Assembly (NCBI GenBank): GCA_003427395.1
Contig: BFEA01000150.1
Location: forward strand, 1,760,663-1,795,043
Reading direction: 5' to 3'
DNA from: Chara braunii
Taxonomy: Eukaryota > Streptophyta > Charophyceae > Charales > Characeae
Length of the DNA stretch: 34,381 nt
Positions 10,727 through 19,754 of this stretch are shown one piece after another; position 1 is the first letter of the stretch; every line of letters begins with the position of its first letter. The notes under the pieces were generated by a model, which did no database searches, was not told the DNA's origin, and saw nothing but the letters and a program-made list of their open reading frames with translations. The position numbers and the translations under genes are program-made.

Positions 10727-11392
10727 GCTTCTTTCCTCCTCCTCCTTCTCCTCCTCCTTCTCCTCCTCCATTGCTTCCTCCTCGCTCTCCTCCTTCTCGT
10801 CTTTTACTTCCTCCTCCCCCTCCCCCGCTTTCTTCCTCCTCTAAGTCATTTTCTTCCACCTACTCTTCCTCTCCTCCTTTTCTTCCTCCTGCCACATCAG
10901 CGCGCACCCTTTTCGCTCCTCTTCTTTCTCCTCCTCTCCTCCAACCACGTCGACCGGTTTTCTGCCTCTCCTCCTCTTATTGCTCCTCCTCCTCCTCCTT
11001 CTCTTTTTCCTCTACTTTCACCTCTTTCTTCTTATGTTCCTCCTCCTCCTGTTTCTCCCCCTCCTCTTCTTCCTCGTCCTCCTCTTCTTTGTCCTCCTTC
11101 TCTCCTCCTCTTCTTCAAGTTCTTCCTCCTCTTGCTCGACGTCGGTATTGGCTGAGGCTGCCACATCAGCGTGCACCTTTTTTTTGACTTTTTTTCTTTT
11201 TTAGAGTTTTTTTTTTTTTCCGCCTTCTTCTTCCCCTTCCTTTTCCTCTTTTTCTTCTTCCTCCTCCACCTCCTTTTCCCCCTCCTCCTCCTCCTCCTCC
11301 TCCTCCAATTCTTCATCCTCTTTCTCCTCCTCCTCTTCCTCTTTTTCCTCCTCCTCTTCCTCTTTCTTTTCCTCCTCGTCTTCTTCTATATA
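10727..11392 (+). repeat. Polypyrimidine (TCC/TTC-rich) tract, about 0.66 kb
   Basis: The plus strand is almost all C and T (TCC, TTC and CTCC units). It is interrupted by a few mixed islands, two of which are near copies of each other (CTGCCACATCAGCGCGCACC at about 10889 and CTGCCACATCAGCGTGCACC at about 11158), so the tract grew partly by segment duplication. Such homopurine-homopyrimidine DNA can form triplex structures. Leu/Pro/Ser-rich open frames here are composition artefacts. Confidence 0.9.
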
Positions 11393-11409
11393 AAAATATG
11401 AGTGATAGG

Positions 11410-11534
11410 TAATACCCTCGGGGCTTCGAACCTCTATATAAGAAAAAGAAGTTCCGACTCGGTTGATTTTGGGCCACGTTCGGACGCGGTACCGAACGTT
11501 CGGGTTCAGTCACCGAGACCGAACACGGTGCTAC
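11410..11534 (-). mobile_element. GTAGCAC-type TIR element end
   Basis: Read on the minus strand it starts GTAGCACCGTGTTCGG and continues with ACCCGAACGTTCGGTACCG and GGCCCAAAATC. It matches 29695-29800, which reads GTAGCA, ACCCGAACGCTCGGTACC and GACCCAAAATAGACCGAG. The opposite terminus is not resolved. Confidence 0.6.
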
Positions 11535-12989
11535 GCAAATCAAAATTTATGTGGAATTTCAATGCGTACAACCCCTGCCTGAGTGTTGTATCCTAATTCA
11601 TGGCCAAAGCATAAAAAAAAAACCTAGAAAAAGACATTGTACGGTTTATACTATAATTTTTCTCTTGGGTCCGAGTATTGTATGAGTATGAGTTTTACGA
11701 TTGTGCGTGTATTAAATACTGTGCGAATTGCAACGCAGGTCCATAGTTTTATTTCTAACTGACATTTTGTTCAAACTGACACTGTTTTCTAAATTCGCGA
11801 CATTGAGTGTAAGAAAAAACACTATGTTTCATCGTTTTTTTGTCCCTCTGACGTCAGACTATCTGATGGTCAGGCGTCGTAACGAAGCCTGATGATTTAG
11901 ACCTTGGATGCATTTTAACGGTACTTTATGTTGAGATACATGAGATGGTGAAAGTGAGATAACCACTTTCTCGCCCAATGAGCAATGGAAGTTTGACTAA
12001 GGTCACTTTCGTGAATTTAGAAAAAAATATTCGTTTTAACAAAATGTTATTTTTCTCTGCTTCTAGTCATGTAACCCACGTACACGTGATATATATTCAT
12101 ATAGTTTTACTAACTTTTACAAGTTAAATTCCCTCTTGCATTTCTAATTCCTAAATGTATGACCATCAGGTCCAATACCCAGCTATTCGAGAATATTGTT
12201 GAGTTATAAATCTTCAAGTCACCGTATCTAAAAAAAATATTCTAATTTAAAAATTATGTTTTAGTTGTTATTGATAGGTAAGCAAGTAAGCTCTTGCATG
12301 GTGCTATTGAGTATTCCTTTACCTTCTGGACATTTCATTATCCTAGCCTTTCTGCATAATTCCAAGTATGAGAAGGTTGCTCACGCTTTCTATCTTTACC
12401 AAGTTTATAGTCTACTCGTTATCAAATTAAGGAAAACCCAATATTTCTTATCATCTGACATAAATCAACTTCCATAGTGCATCAAATATCTTGATCACCT
12501 TCATAAGATGACTTAGTTTTGTTCTCATTGCATAAAGTTTCGCCCTGCCCTAATAAGATGATTTTTTGCTCCTGTATTGAGGTCCGTCAACATATGGGTT
12601 TGATCTATTAATGAGCAACAACAAATACTAATAAATAGGTTCTTCATTTCGTAGAGCAAAATAATTTTTTTTGTATGTGATTAAGTGAACAAGAGAATAA
12701 CACTGATTTTTTTGAAAAAAATTGGGATTGAATTTTCACATATTTCTTTGAGGATTAACAATATCATTGAGTAAAGAATGTCACAAGACTACTTTGAAAA
12801 AACCTGGGGGATTAAATGTTTGTTTGAGCTAAAATATAAACATCGTGAATATCTTAAAAAATTATTTGCAGCCAAAAACATGTGCAACCTATTGATGATC
12901 ACCAGAATAACTTCAAAATTAAGCCTTTGACTGTACATTTTTTTTTAACGAATGAAAAAATAGATCTGGAAAAATAATAAAAACAATTA
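11535..12989. other. AT-rich spacer, nothing recognised
   Basis: No gene or repeat is supported. A 70-codon open frame at 12265-12477 has no recognisable domain and AT-driven composition. Confidence 0.45.
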
Positions 12990-13500
12990 AGTACGCTGTC
13001 GAGCGCATCGGCCCCCTCCTTTTCTCGCGAAAGAGGCAGGAACCCTCCTGGCCATGTCACGAAGGAGTTTAAACAAAACGCAAAACACTGAGACAACTTG
13101 GGGACGACGCAAATTAATCTCGCGGACCGCCGAGACGGTCGTGGTCACGTCGTCCCTTCGCCGCTCTAGCCGGGTGTGCCAGCTGTACATCCCGCAGTCC
13201 CCTACAACAGGACAGGTTCCCACGGGGCATAAGCTTGCTTCCCTAAGGGGCTGTCACCACCCTTAGGGGCGTATCCCTACCGAGCTACTGACGCACGTGC
13301 GAAAAATTTTACATACAGTTGCAGATGTGGGTCAGCCGAGGGCGTTTGCTCGCTCGCTGTAGTATAGGTACGCGCGATTAAAATGACTATTGAACCTGAA
13401 CGTCGTCCGTTCCTTAGGGTGTTGATCTCCTCAGTACGAACCGTACGCCGATCGACTAGGACGATCTCAACCTAGTGTGAAACCCCCAATATCCTAGTCC
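12990..13500 (+). repeat. R3 dispersed repeat, copy 3 (best preserved)
   Basis: The longest and most GC-rich R3 copy. It contains TGTCGAGCGCATCGGCC, ACAACTTGGGGACGACG, CAGTCCCCTACAACAGG, CCACCCTTAGGGGCGTATCC, CTACCGAGCTACTG and TTTGCTCGCTCGCTG. The shorter copies 1 and 2 are diverged forms of it. Short open frames inside are not conserved in the other copies, so they are not genes. Confidence 0.65.
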
Positions 13501-14574
13501 TTTTGGTCACAAGTTAAAAATAAAGATATAACAACCACACATAGTTACATAAAAAAGAATTGACCATAGTCGACATAAACATATATCTAATCTGAAATGA
13601 TAACCGAACGAATCTAAATCATCATTAAATACATACAATAACACAATATCAAAATAAAATCCGACCACCCGTGGTCGAATTCCTCAAAAATCATACAGCC
13701 GCCAACGGGGAGTTGGCTTTCAACAATAACCTCAATGCAGTCGACAAGGTAGTCGGTCTGTCTTAGTTTTGACTTGACGAGATGCGCTACCAAAGTTATT
13801 CATTCCATCTTACCGCCGACCTAAGATTGAACACACGCACACACGTCTCCGTACGTTTCTCAATCTTCTGTGATGACGACCTGTTTTGCAGATGATTCTT
13901 AATCAGGGGCATTGCTTGAGGTGTCGCATGCCTCTCTCTCTAGGAAGTGGTTTGGGATACTCCTCCTCCTCGCCCGAGCACAAGACTCGAATTTCAGAAG
14001 TCGGGCCGTCTCCACCGAATCGGCAAAGTACCCCTCCGTAGAACGGTCCACTCTGGGTCGATAACAGGGTCGGCTCCTAAAGCAACGAACCCTCGCCCCA
14101 AGTGCTTTCTGAAGAAAGAGAATGTGTTCACCACAAGTAGATTTTCAGTTGTCCCCTTAATCTCTTGCCCAAGGTAACTCAAACGAAAATAGTTAGAAAA
14201 AATAGAGAATGAGAACCATTTAGACAGATAAAAGTCATTCAGGAAAGAGATGGTTAATCTTTGGGAAAAAGTTACGTTCGTTTGACCTTATCTGCTTTAT
14301 TTGATTCGAATTCGTTTTACGGTGCGTGTAAAAAATGACATTTTTCAAAACAACCAACCCTTCTTGGCATGAAGGAAGGTGAAAAGTCAAAAGAAGACAC
14401 CCCTTTTCCATATTCTCAAATAAGCATAATCAATCTCTTGTGCAAGCATCCGTCTACCTACCTGCACAACACGCAGAGACAAGAAGTTCAGGAGAAAAAA
14501 AATACAATCCCATGCCCAAGTCAGAACTTTCCATTCACATGCACGATGCGCACGACTTTTCTCAACCTTTTCAA
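13501..14574. other. Spacer, nothing recognised
   Basis: No gene is supported. Overlapping open frames on both strands at 13947-14182 arise from a GC-richer island and show no domain. Confidence 0.4.
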
Positions 14575-14960
14575 CGAACATTCAATGAACAGGGTCAAGC
14601 AAAGTGTGGGTTCACACAGGTGTGAAGGGAAATCTGAGTCAATCAACTGACTAACCTTGCGTGAAGTGGTGCCGAACGCGCTCTGGCTCACTCAAGAAAG
14701 TCAAGAAAGAATATACTTGTCGCCAAAGAAAACTGCAGTCCCAAGACAAGTCTCAAGATAACTGTTTCTCCCAATCTTTTCCCGACTTGCAAGTCCCACA
14801 CGAGGTAGTCCCAGATTCGATGGCGGCAAGTCGCACGGGTCCCAAAAAAACTGTTGTTTCCAAGACAGTCCCAACTGGTTCCACGTCTGTCCCAACCGGT
14901 CCCAAGTGGTCCCTGATGGTCCTACGCCACCAACCGGTCCTCGGTCTGCCACCACGTCAC
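14575..14960 (+). repeat. R4 dispersed repeat, copy 2
   Basis: Shares with 3298-3700 the AAGTGTGGG, CACACAGGTGTGAAGGGAA and GAGTCAA blocks. The same kind of tail follows, rich in GTCCCAA and GGTCCCAAG words (14730-14940). Confidence 0.55.
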
Positions 14961-15039
14961 ATTGCCGCCACTGCACACTCCAACTCTGGTAGCACAACCT
15001 CATCAAACATAACAGACGCCGCGCCGTAGAAAAAAACTC

Positions 15040-15478
15040 TGCCACTATCGTGCCGCAAATCCCTGTCGTCATGTCGCTGATCCATCAGCATTTCCACACC
15101 AAAGAAAAAAACAAGTATCGCTGCGCCACGAATCCGACAGCATCTCCCCGCCAAAAAAAAAAAATAAAAAAAAATCAAGTGTCGATGCACCGCAAATCCA
15201 GCAACACTTTCCTGCTAAAAGAAAAATTAAGTGTCGCCGTGCCACACATTCGGCAACACTTCCCCGCCAAAAGAAAATTCAAGTGTCGTCGCGCCACAAA
15301 TTCGGCAGCACTTCCCCGCCAAAAGAAAATTCAAGTGCCGCCGCGCCACAAATTCGGCAACACTTCCCCGCCAAAAGAAAATCCAAGTGCCGCCGCGCCA
15401 CAAATTCGGCAGCATTCCCCGCCAAAAGAAAATTCAAGTGCCGCCGCGCCGCAAATCCGGCAGCACCTCCCTAGCGAG
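15040..15478 (+). repeat. Minisatellite, about eight 52-bp units
   Basis: Units contain TCCCCGCCAAAAGAAAATTC, AAGTG, a CGCCGCGCCACAAATTCGGC box and AGCACT. The TCCCCGCC box recurs at 15261, 15313, 15365 and 15416, a period of 51-52 bp. The three upstream units (from about 15040, 15090 and 15140) are more worn, and the central units are nearly identical. Since 52 is not a multiple of three, the open frames across it do not encode a protein repeat. Confidence 0.9.
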
Positions 15479-15827
15479 TAAGGAAAATGGTTGCCAGCGA
15501 TGCCGCATCGCTCGAGCAGCATCTCCCCAGTACTACCATTATGGCCGCCGATGACGTCGTGCCACAGCACAATGCCGCAGCGTCGTCGTCGCCCCCTGCC
15601 GCATCTCATGGCCTCTCCTCGCTGCGGTGCCGTAAATCCCCCTAGAGACTCGCCAGCCATTGGATGAAGCAGAGAGCCCCAGCCTGGCTATGGCTGTCTC
15701 CTCCTCCTCACCGCACTCCACTGTCGTCCTCCAGCTCCGTCTACAACACCCCTGCCTCCTCTCCAGCACTCCAGCAATGAGGCAAGTGTGTTGTCACACA
15801 CTGGCAGCTGGAGGCAACTTGAAGTAT

Positions 15828-15852
15828 GAGGCAGCTGGGGGACAGCTGCCTC
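15828..15852. repeat. Perfect 10-bp hairpin
   Basis: GAGGCAGCTG, five bases, then CAGCTGCCTC. A second pair nearby (15923-15930 CCGTTGAT with 15940-15947 ATCAACGG) forms another 8-bp stem. Confidence 0.8.
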
Positions 15853-16254
15853 TTTTGTAGTGGTTGAGGAAGGCAGCAGCAGCCTCAGCTGCCCCCAGGC
15901 AAAATTCGTCACTTGCCTAGGGCCGTTGATCTGAGCCAAATCAACGGACTGAGTCTGCCTGACCTCAGCCACACACTTAGGGTGTCAGTTGTACTCAACT
16001 GCCCCCTCTTTTTCACCTTTTACTCTCCACTCAGCCCCACACTGAGTGCAGGTTCAACGGGAAAATGGTTGTTTCCAACCAAGTTCCCTTCACCACCTCT
16101 TCAGATCCCCATCCTCTGTCATGAGTCACATTCAGGCCAGTTTGGCCTGTATCGGACCGTAGTCGTGGCCACATTCGTGGCTGTGGTTTTTTTCTTTTTC
16201 CCTTTCTCTCCTTCTACCTCTACCCTCCCCTGAAAACGGGGAGAGCAGTTGTCG

Positions 16255-16287
16255 GGTTGGGAGAGGTAGGTCCTCCCTCTCCCAACC
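16255..16287. repeat. Perfect 12-bp hairpin
   Basis: GGTTGGGAGAGG (16255-16266), a 9-nt loop, then CCTCTCCCAACC (16276-16287). No U-run follows to suggest a terminator, and the host is eukaryotic. Confidence 0.85.
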
Positions 16288-16444
16288 TCCCGTTTTCCTC
16301 TCTCTTCCTCTCCTTTCCAACTCCCTTCAACTTCCCACACACTCGCGTCGTGAGTCATGAGATCTTAGATCTCGAGGCCACGAATATTCGTGCCAGATGA
16401 GAGTGGGAGCTCATATTGCTCCCACACAGTCGAAAAGACTATTG

Positions 16445-16502
16445 TTTTCCAACTATGAGGCACAAAGGCCTCGTTTTCCAACTACGAGGCACAAAGGCCT
16501 CG
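16445..16502 (+). repeat. Tandem duplication of a 29-bp unit
   Basis: TTTTCCAACTATGAGGCAC followed by AAAGGCCTCG is repeated with one C/T difference. Each unit contains a small GAGGC..GCCTC hairpin. Confidence 0.9.
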
Positions 16503-16544
16503 TTTTCTTTTTCCTTCTTTTTTTTTTTTCTTTTTTTTTTTTTA

Positions 16545-16588
16545 CAGTACCTCCTAGAAGGTCCGTTCGTCAAAACGAACGGGTACTG
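16545..16588. repeat. Nested hairpin flanked by poly-T and poly-A
   Basis: Inner stem CCGTTCGT (16563-16570), loop CAAA, then ACGAACGG (16575-16582). The outer arms CAGTAC (16545-16550) and GTACTG (16583-16588) also pair. A T-run lies immediately upstream and an A-rich run downstream, so the fold-back could extend much further. Confidence 0.8.
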
Positions 16589-16619
16589 AAAAAACGAGAA
16601 AAAAAAAAAAAAATCTAGA

Positions 16620-18022
16620 AATAAGCAAAAAAAGAAAATTAACTTCCTAATAAAAATGGCTGCCCGTTTTCAACGAGCGCCTTCTTGATCCTTTGGGGAC
16701 TGTAAGTCTCCAGCTTCTTCTCACTGCGCCATCTGGCGCTTTAGTTCGTAGTTTTTTTTTTGTTTTTTTTTTTTAAGTAGTAATGCCGTTGGCATAAGCC
16801 AACGACCACTGTTGCCAATGCCACGCCTCGCTGTCGTTTTCCTCCCCTCTTTCCAATGTGCGGATCCGAGTTTGATCCCCACGGGGACCGAAAAAAAATT
16901 TTCAGATTTTTTTTTTTTTTTTTTCCGATTTGTGCGTGTTATTCTTTGCGCAGGGGCCATATTGTATGCGCGCGGCCGTTTTCGGTCTGATGATCTCATG
17001 GTCGAAATCGATCGTGCCTCATGTTCCTTCCGGTGGGCTGCTCCAAAAGGAGCCCGCCCAGTAGGGTGCCTTCAGGTTCGATCCCATTGTCCGCTGGGTG
17101 ATAATTTAATGTTGTAACCTACTGGGCTAGCTCCTATTCACGGAAGCTAGACCCGCAACTCTTCTATTTGAAGAGCTGTTGCCCAGTAGGTCACCCAACC
17201 TCGGGACTGGGCAGCCCTAAACTGCATCACCTTGGCAAACAGTTGTCGTCCCGCCATCTAATGGGCTGGGGCTTAGCCCGGTGGGCCCGATAAGCCACCA
17301 CTATGGTCTACTCAGGCTCTGAATCGCGCGGTTTAACAGGCTCGTGTCATCATTTTAAGTAGGATAGGAGTTAGACTTAGTATTCCAACGCCCGTACGTC
17401 CCTCCGTACTCGCCAGACGCGGTTGGTGACCGACCGCACCACCGCTATAGCATGCCAAAACATCAAAATTGATTTATAATCCTATAAATTAGTTTTTGCA
17501 GATTTCGGTTCTTACCTAACTGCTGAAAATGACTTATAGTTCTATAAGTATTCACGAAAATTCATTTTTTTTTACATCGTTTAAGTTTGCCTTATAGTCC
17601 TTAAAAATAGTCCTATTTGAGCTTTGTTTTTTGCAAATCTACTGAGAATGACTTATAACCATATAAGAGGATTTTGCAAGAAAGAGTTTTCTTGCACATT
17701 TTGAGGAAGAGTTAACTTTTCACCTTGTTTTTTACCTCCTTTATCGAAAAACAGTTAAAAACGCTATTTTTGTGTAAAAAATAACAGTTTGACTTTTACT
17801 TTTTCATTCTATAAAAAATGTGAGGTTTTGTCGTTTTATTAGGTTTTCACGAATCTAGTGTTTATTAATCACTTTCTCTTATTACAAAGTTAATTAATGA
17901 ATAAAATTACGACGCCTATAAATTAGTTGCTGCTGTAAATATAGGTACGGTAGATTCCTTACAATCCATCATTCTAAACATTAATTTGATGAAATTTACA
18001 GATATTGCCTAAAAACATTTGT
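16620..18022. other. Spacer with a repeated TTATA palindrome
   Basis: No gene is supported. A polymerase III B-box-like GGTTCGATCCC stands at 17075-17085 without a foldable tRNA. Between 17471 and 17667 short palindromes of the type CTTATAG-TT-CTATAAG recur. Confidence 0.4.
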
Positions 18023-18237
18023 GTAGCACAGCGTATACGTATGCGGGCTCCGCATACGTGCATATGCGTATGCACGTATGCGCATACGTGTCGCATACGT
18101 ATGCGCGCGTACGCAAATTTAGGGCCCGCGTACGTGGTCACAGAGGGCCGTTTCCCGCGTATGTCTGGGTCCGGTGGGGGTTGGGGGGTGGACGTTGGGA
18201 TTGATTCGTGTGTGTGTGTGTGTGTGTGTGTGTGAGT

Positions 18238-18327
<90 letters not shown>

Positions 18328-18998
18328 AAAAGAGAGAGACTGACAGAGAGACAAACAGACAAACAAAAAGGAGGGGGAGGACAGACACACAGACAGTACC
18401 ACGGGAGGGGTAGGAGGAGGGGTAGGAGGAGGGGTAGGAGGAGGAGGAGGAGAAAGACAGACAGACAGACAATACGACGAGCGGAGGACAGCCAGACAAA
18501 CAGGAGGGGGAGGACAGACAAACAGACAGTACCACGAGAGGGGTAGGAGGGGTAGGAGGGGTAGGAGGGGTAGGAGGAGGAGGAGGAGGGGTAGGAGGAG
18601 GGGTAGGAGGAGGAGGAGGAGATAGACAGACAGACAGACAGTACGACGGGCGGAGGACAGACAGACGGACAGACAAACAGACAGACATGCTGACAGACAG
18701 ACATGCTGACAGACATACAAATAGATAGACAGACAGACAGGAGGGGGAGGACAGACAGACAGACTGACTGACAGACAGACTGACAGACAGACTGACAGAC
18801 AGACAGACAGACAGAAAGGAGGGGGAGAACAGACAGACAGACAGTACCACGGCAGGGGTAGGAGGAGGGGTAAGTGGAGGAGGAGGACGGATAGGAGGGG
18901 TAGAAGGAGGAGGAGGACGAAGATCACGATCGGGATGAGGAGGAGGAGATATATTACTAAATACTGACTATATATATTATATATACATTATAAATATA

Positions 18999-19030
<32 letters not shown>

Positions 19031-19091
19031 CGTGTACGCGTATGCTGGTTTTTGGGCACGTACGCGTATGCATACGCGTACGTGGTGCTAC
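18023..19091. mobile_element. TIR element with CGTATGCG palindromes and a microsatellite interior
   Basis: The left end reads GTAGCACAGCGTATACGTAT. The right end, reversed, reads GTAGCACCACGTACGCGTAT. About 18 of 22 terminal bases match. The left subterminus (18029-18119) is a dense set of CGTATGCG/CGCATACG palindromes, and the right one (19031-19085) has the same words. The 1.07 kb body is filled by (TG)n, (AG)n, GGAGGGG and GACA runs and a poly-A run. There is no coding capacity, and no unambiguous target duplication was fixed. Confidence 0.6.
18208..18930 (+). repeat. Compound microsatellite: (TG)n, (AG)n, then GGAGGGG and GACA arrays
   Basis: (TG)n at 18208-18233 passes into (AG)n to about 18330. 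Alternating blocks of GGAGGGGTAGGA and GACA repeats follow to about 18930. Several blocks repeat as higher-order units, such as GACAGACAGTACCACGRGAG. The long Leu/Ser/Cys/Val open frames opposite are artefacts. Confidence 0.95.
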
Positions 19092-19387
19092 CCAGAAAAA
19101 AATAATGTTATTACATCTACTTTAACCTCTTTCACATCTATAGTTCACTATTTAGCATGTTCCTCTAAATTTCATTTCACCACCTCCAAACGAGAATAAC
19201 CCAATGATATTGCAAGATTATATCCTCAATCGTCTTATGGCACTATGAACATTGGATGTTAATCAAGCAAGTTTAGTATCGTAAATATATATATTTTTAA
19301 TATTGGGATAGTCAATTTACCCTCTATTTATTAGATGATATATCTGTTTTATTTACCATTGCAAATATGTGATTTTGGTAAACCTCT

Positions 19388-19655
19388 AGGCTATCAAAGT
19401 GGCCTGAGACCACTTGCTCGACGGGGTAAAAAATAAAAATAATAAAAAAAAATTATAATTTTATTTTTTGTTTTAGATATGATAAAGCATTTTGATGTGA
19501 CCCTGAGGCTAAAAGTTTTCAGTTTATTTTTATGCATAACATAGTTTTAGTTTCGGAGTTTTTGAAAAAAAAAATTCGTCGAGACCTTCTCTGGTCCTTG
19601 TACGATCGGACCGATGGAAAAACTGGGTGACCTGGGCGACCCGGCTGGTAGCTTA
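19388..19655 (+). mobile_element. TIR-3 family element
   Basis: The left end reads TAGGCTATCAAAGTGGCC and the right end reversed reads TAAGCTACCAGCCGGGTC. The interior has a diverged copy of the shared core (19470-19565: TGTGACCCTGAGGC, CAGTTTATTT, CATAACATAGTTTTAGTTTC) followed by a short A-run. Related ends occur at 6007 and 30112. Confidence 0.6.
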
Positions 19656-19754
19656 TGTACACCTTGATTTTTTTATTTCTAAACCATCTTATTTGACAAA
19701 AAAACTATTACACATATTTATACATTTTATTTTTATTTTTCTCTAGCTATGTTT

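Larger units (their letters stand above)
15479..16444. other. GC-richer spacer with several perfect hairpins
   Basis: No gene domain is recognised, although open frames occur on both strands. It contains perfect inverted repeats at 15828-15852, 15923-15947 and 16255-16287, listed separately where strongest. Confidence 0.4.

Noticed and set aside
10493-11401. Leu/Pro/Ser-rich open frames of up to 220 codons
   Set aside because: These are products of the pyrimidine tract and the (AG)n run, with all frames open and no domain.
12265-12477. A 70-codon frame, possible polymerase remnant
   Set aside because: No recognisable motif in this frame or the opposite strand. Composition is that of the AT-rich surroundings.
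15050-15554. A 143-codon frame and overlapping frames that look like a repeat protein
   Set aside because: The 52-bp period is not a multiple of three, and both strands are open. The pattern is explained by the minisatellite.
16987-17007. A second CTGATGA..GAAA pair, possible hammerhead
   Set aside because: The ten bases between them (TCTCATGGTC) cannot form stem II, and no stem III partner is apparent.
17075-17085. GGTTCGATCCC, a possible tRNA T-arm
   Set aside because: No acceptor, D or anticodon arms can be folded around it on either strand. It may be a SINE remnant, but nothing more can be supported.
17974-18927. A 317-codon open frame rich in Leu, Cys, Val and Ser, and overlapping frames
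   Set aside because: It is the translation of (GACA)n, (AG)n, (TG)n and GGAGGGG arrays. Several frames are open at once because the repeats lack stops.
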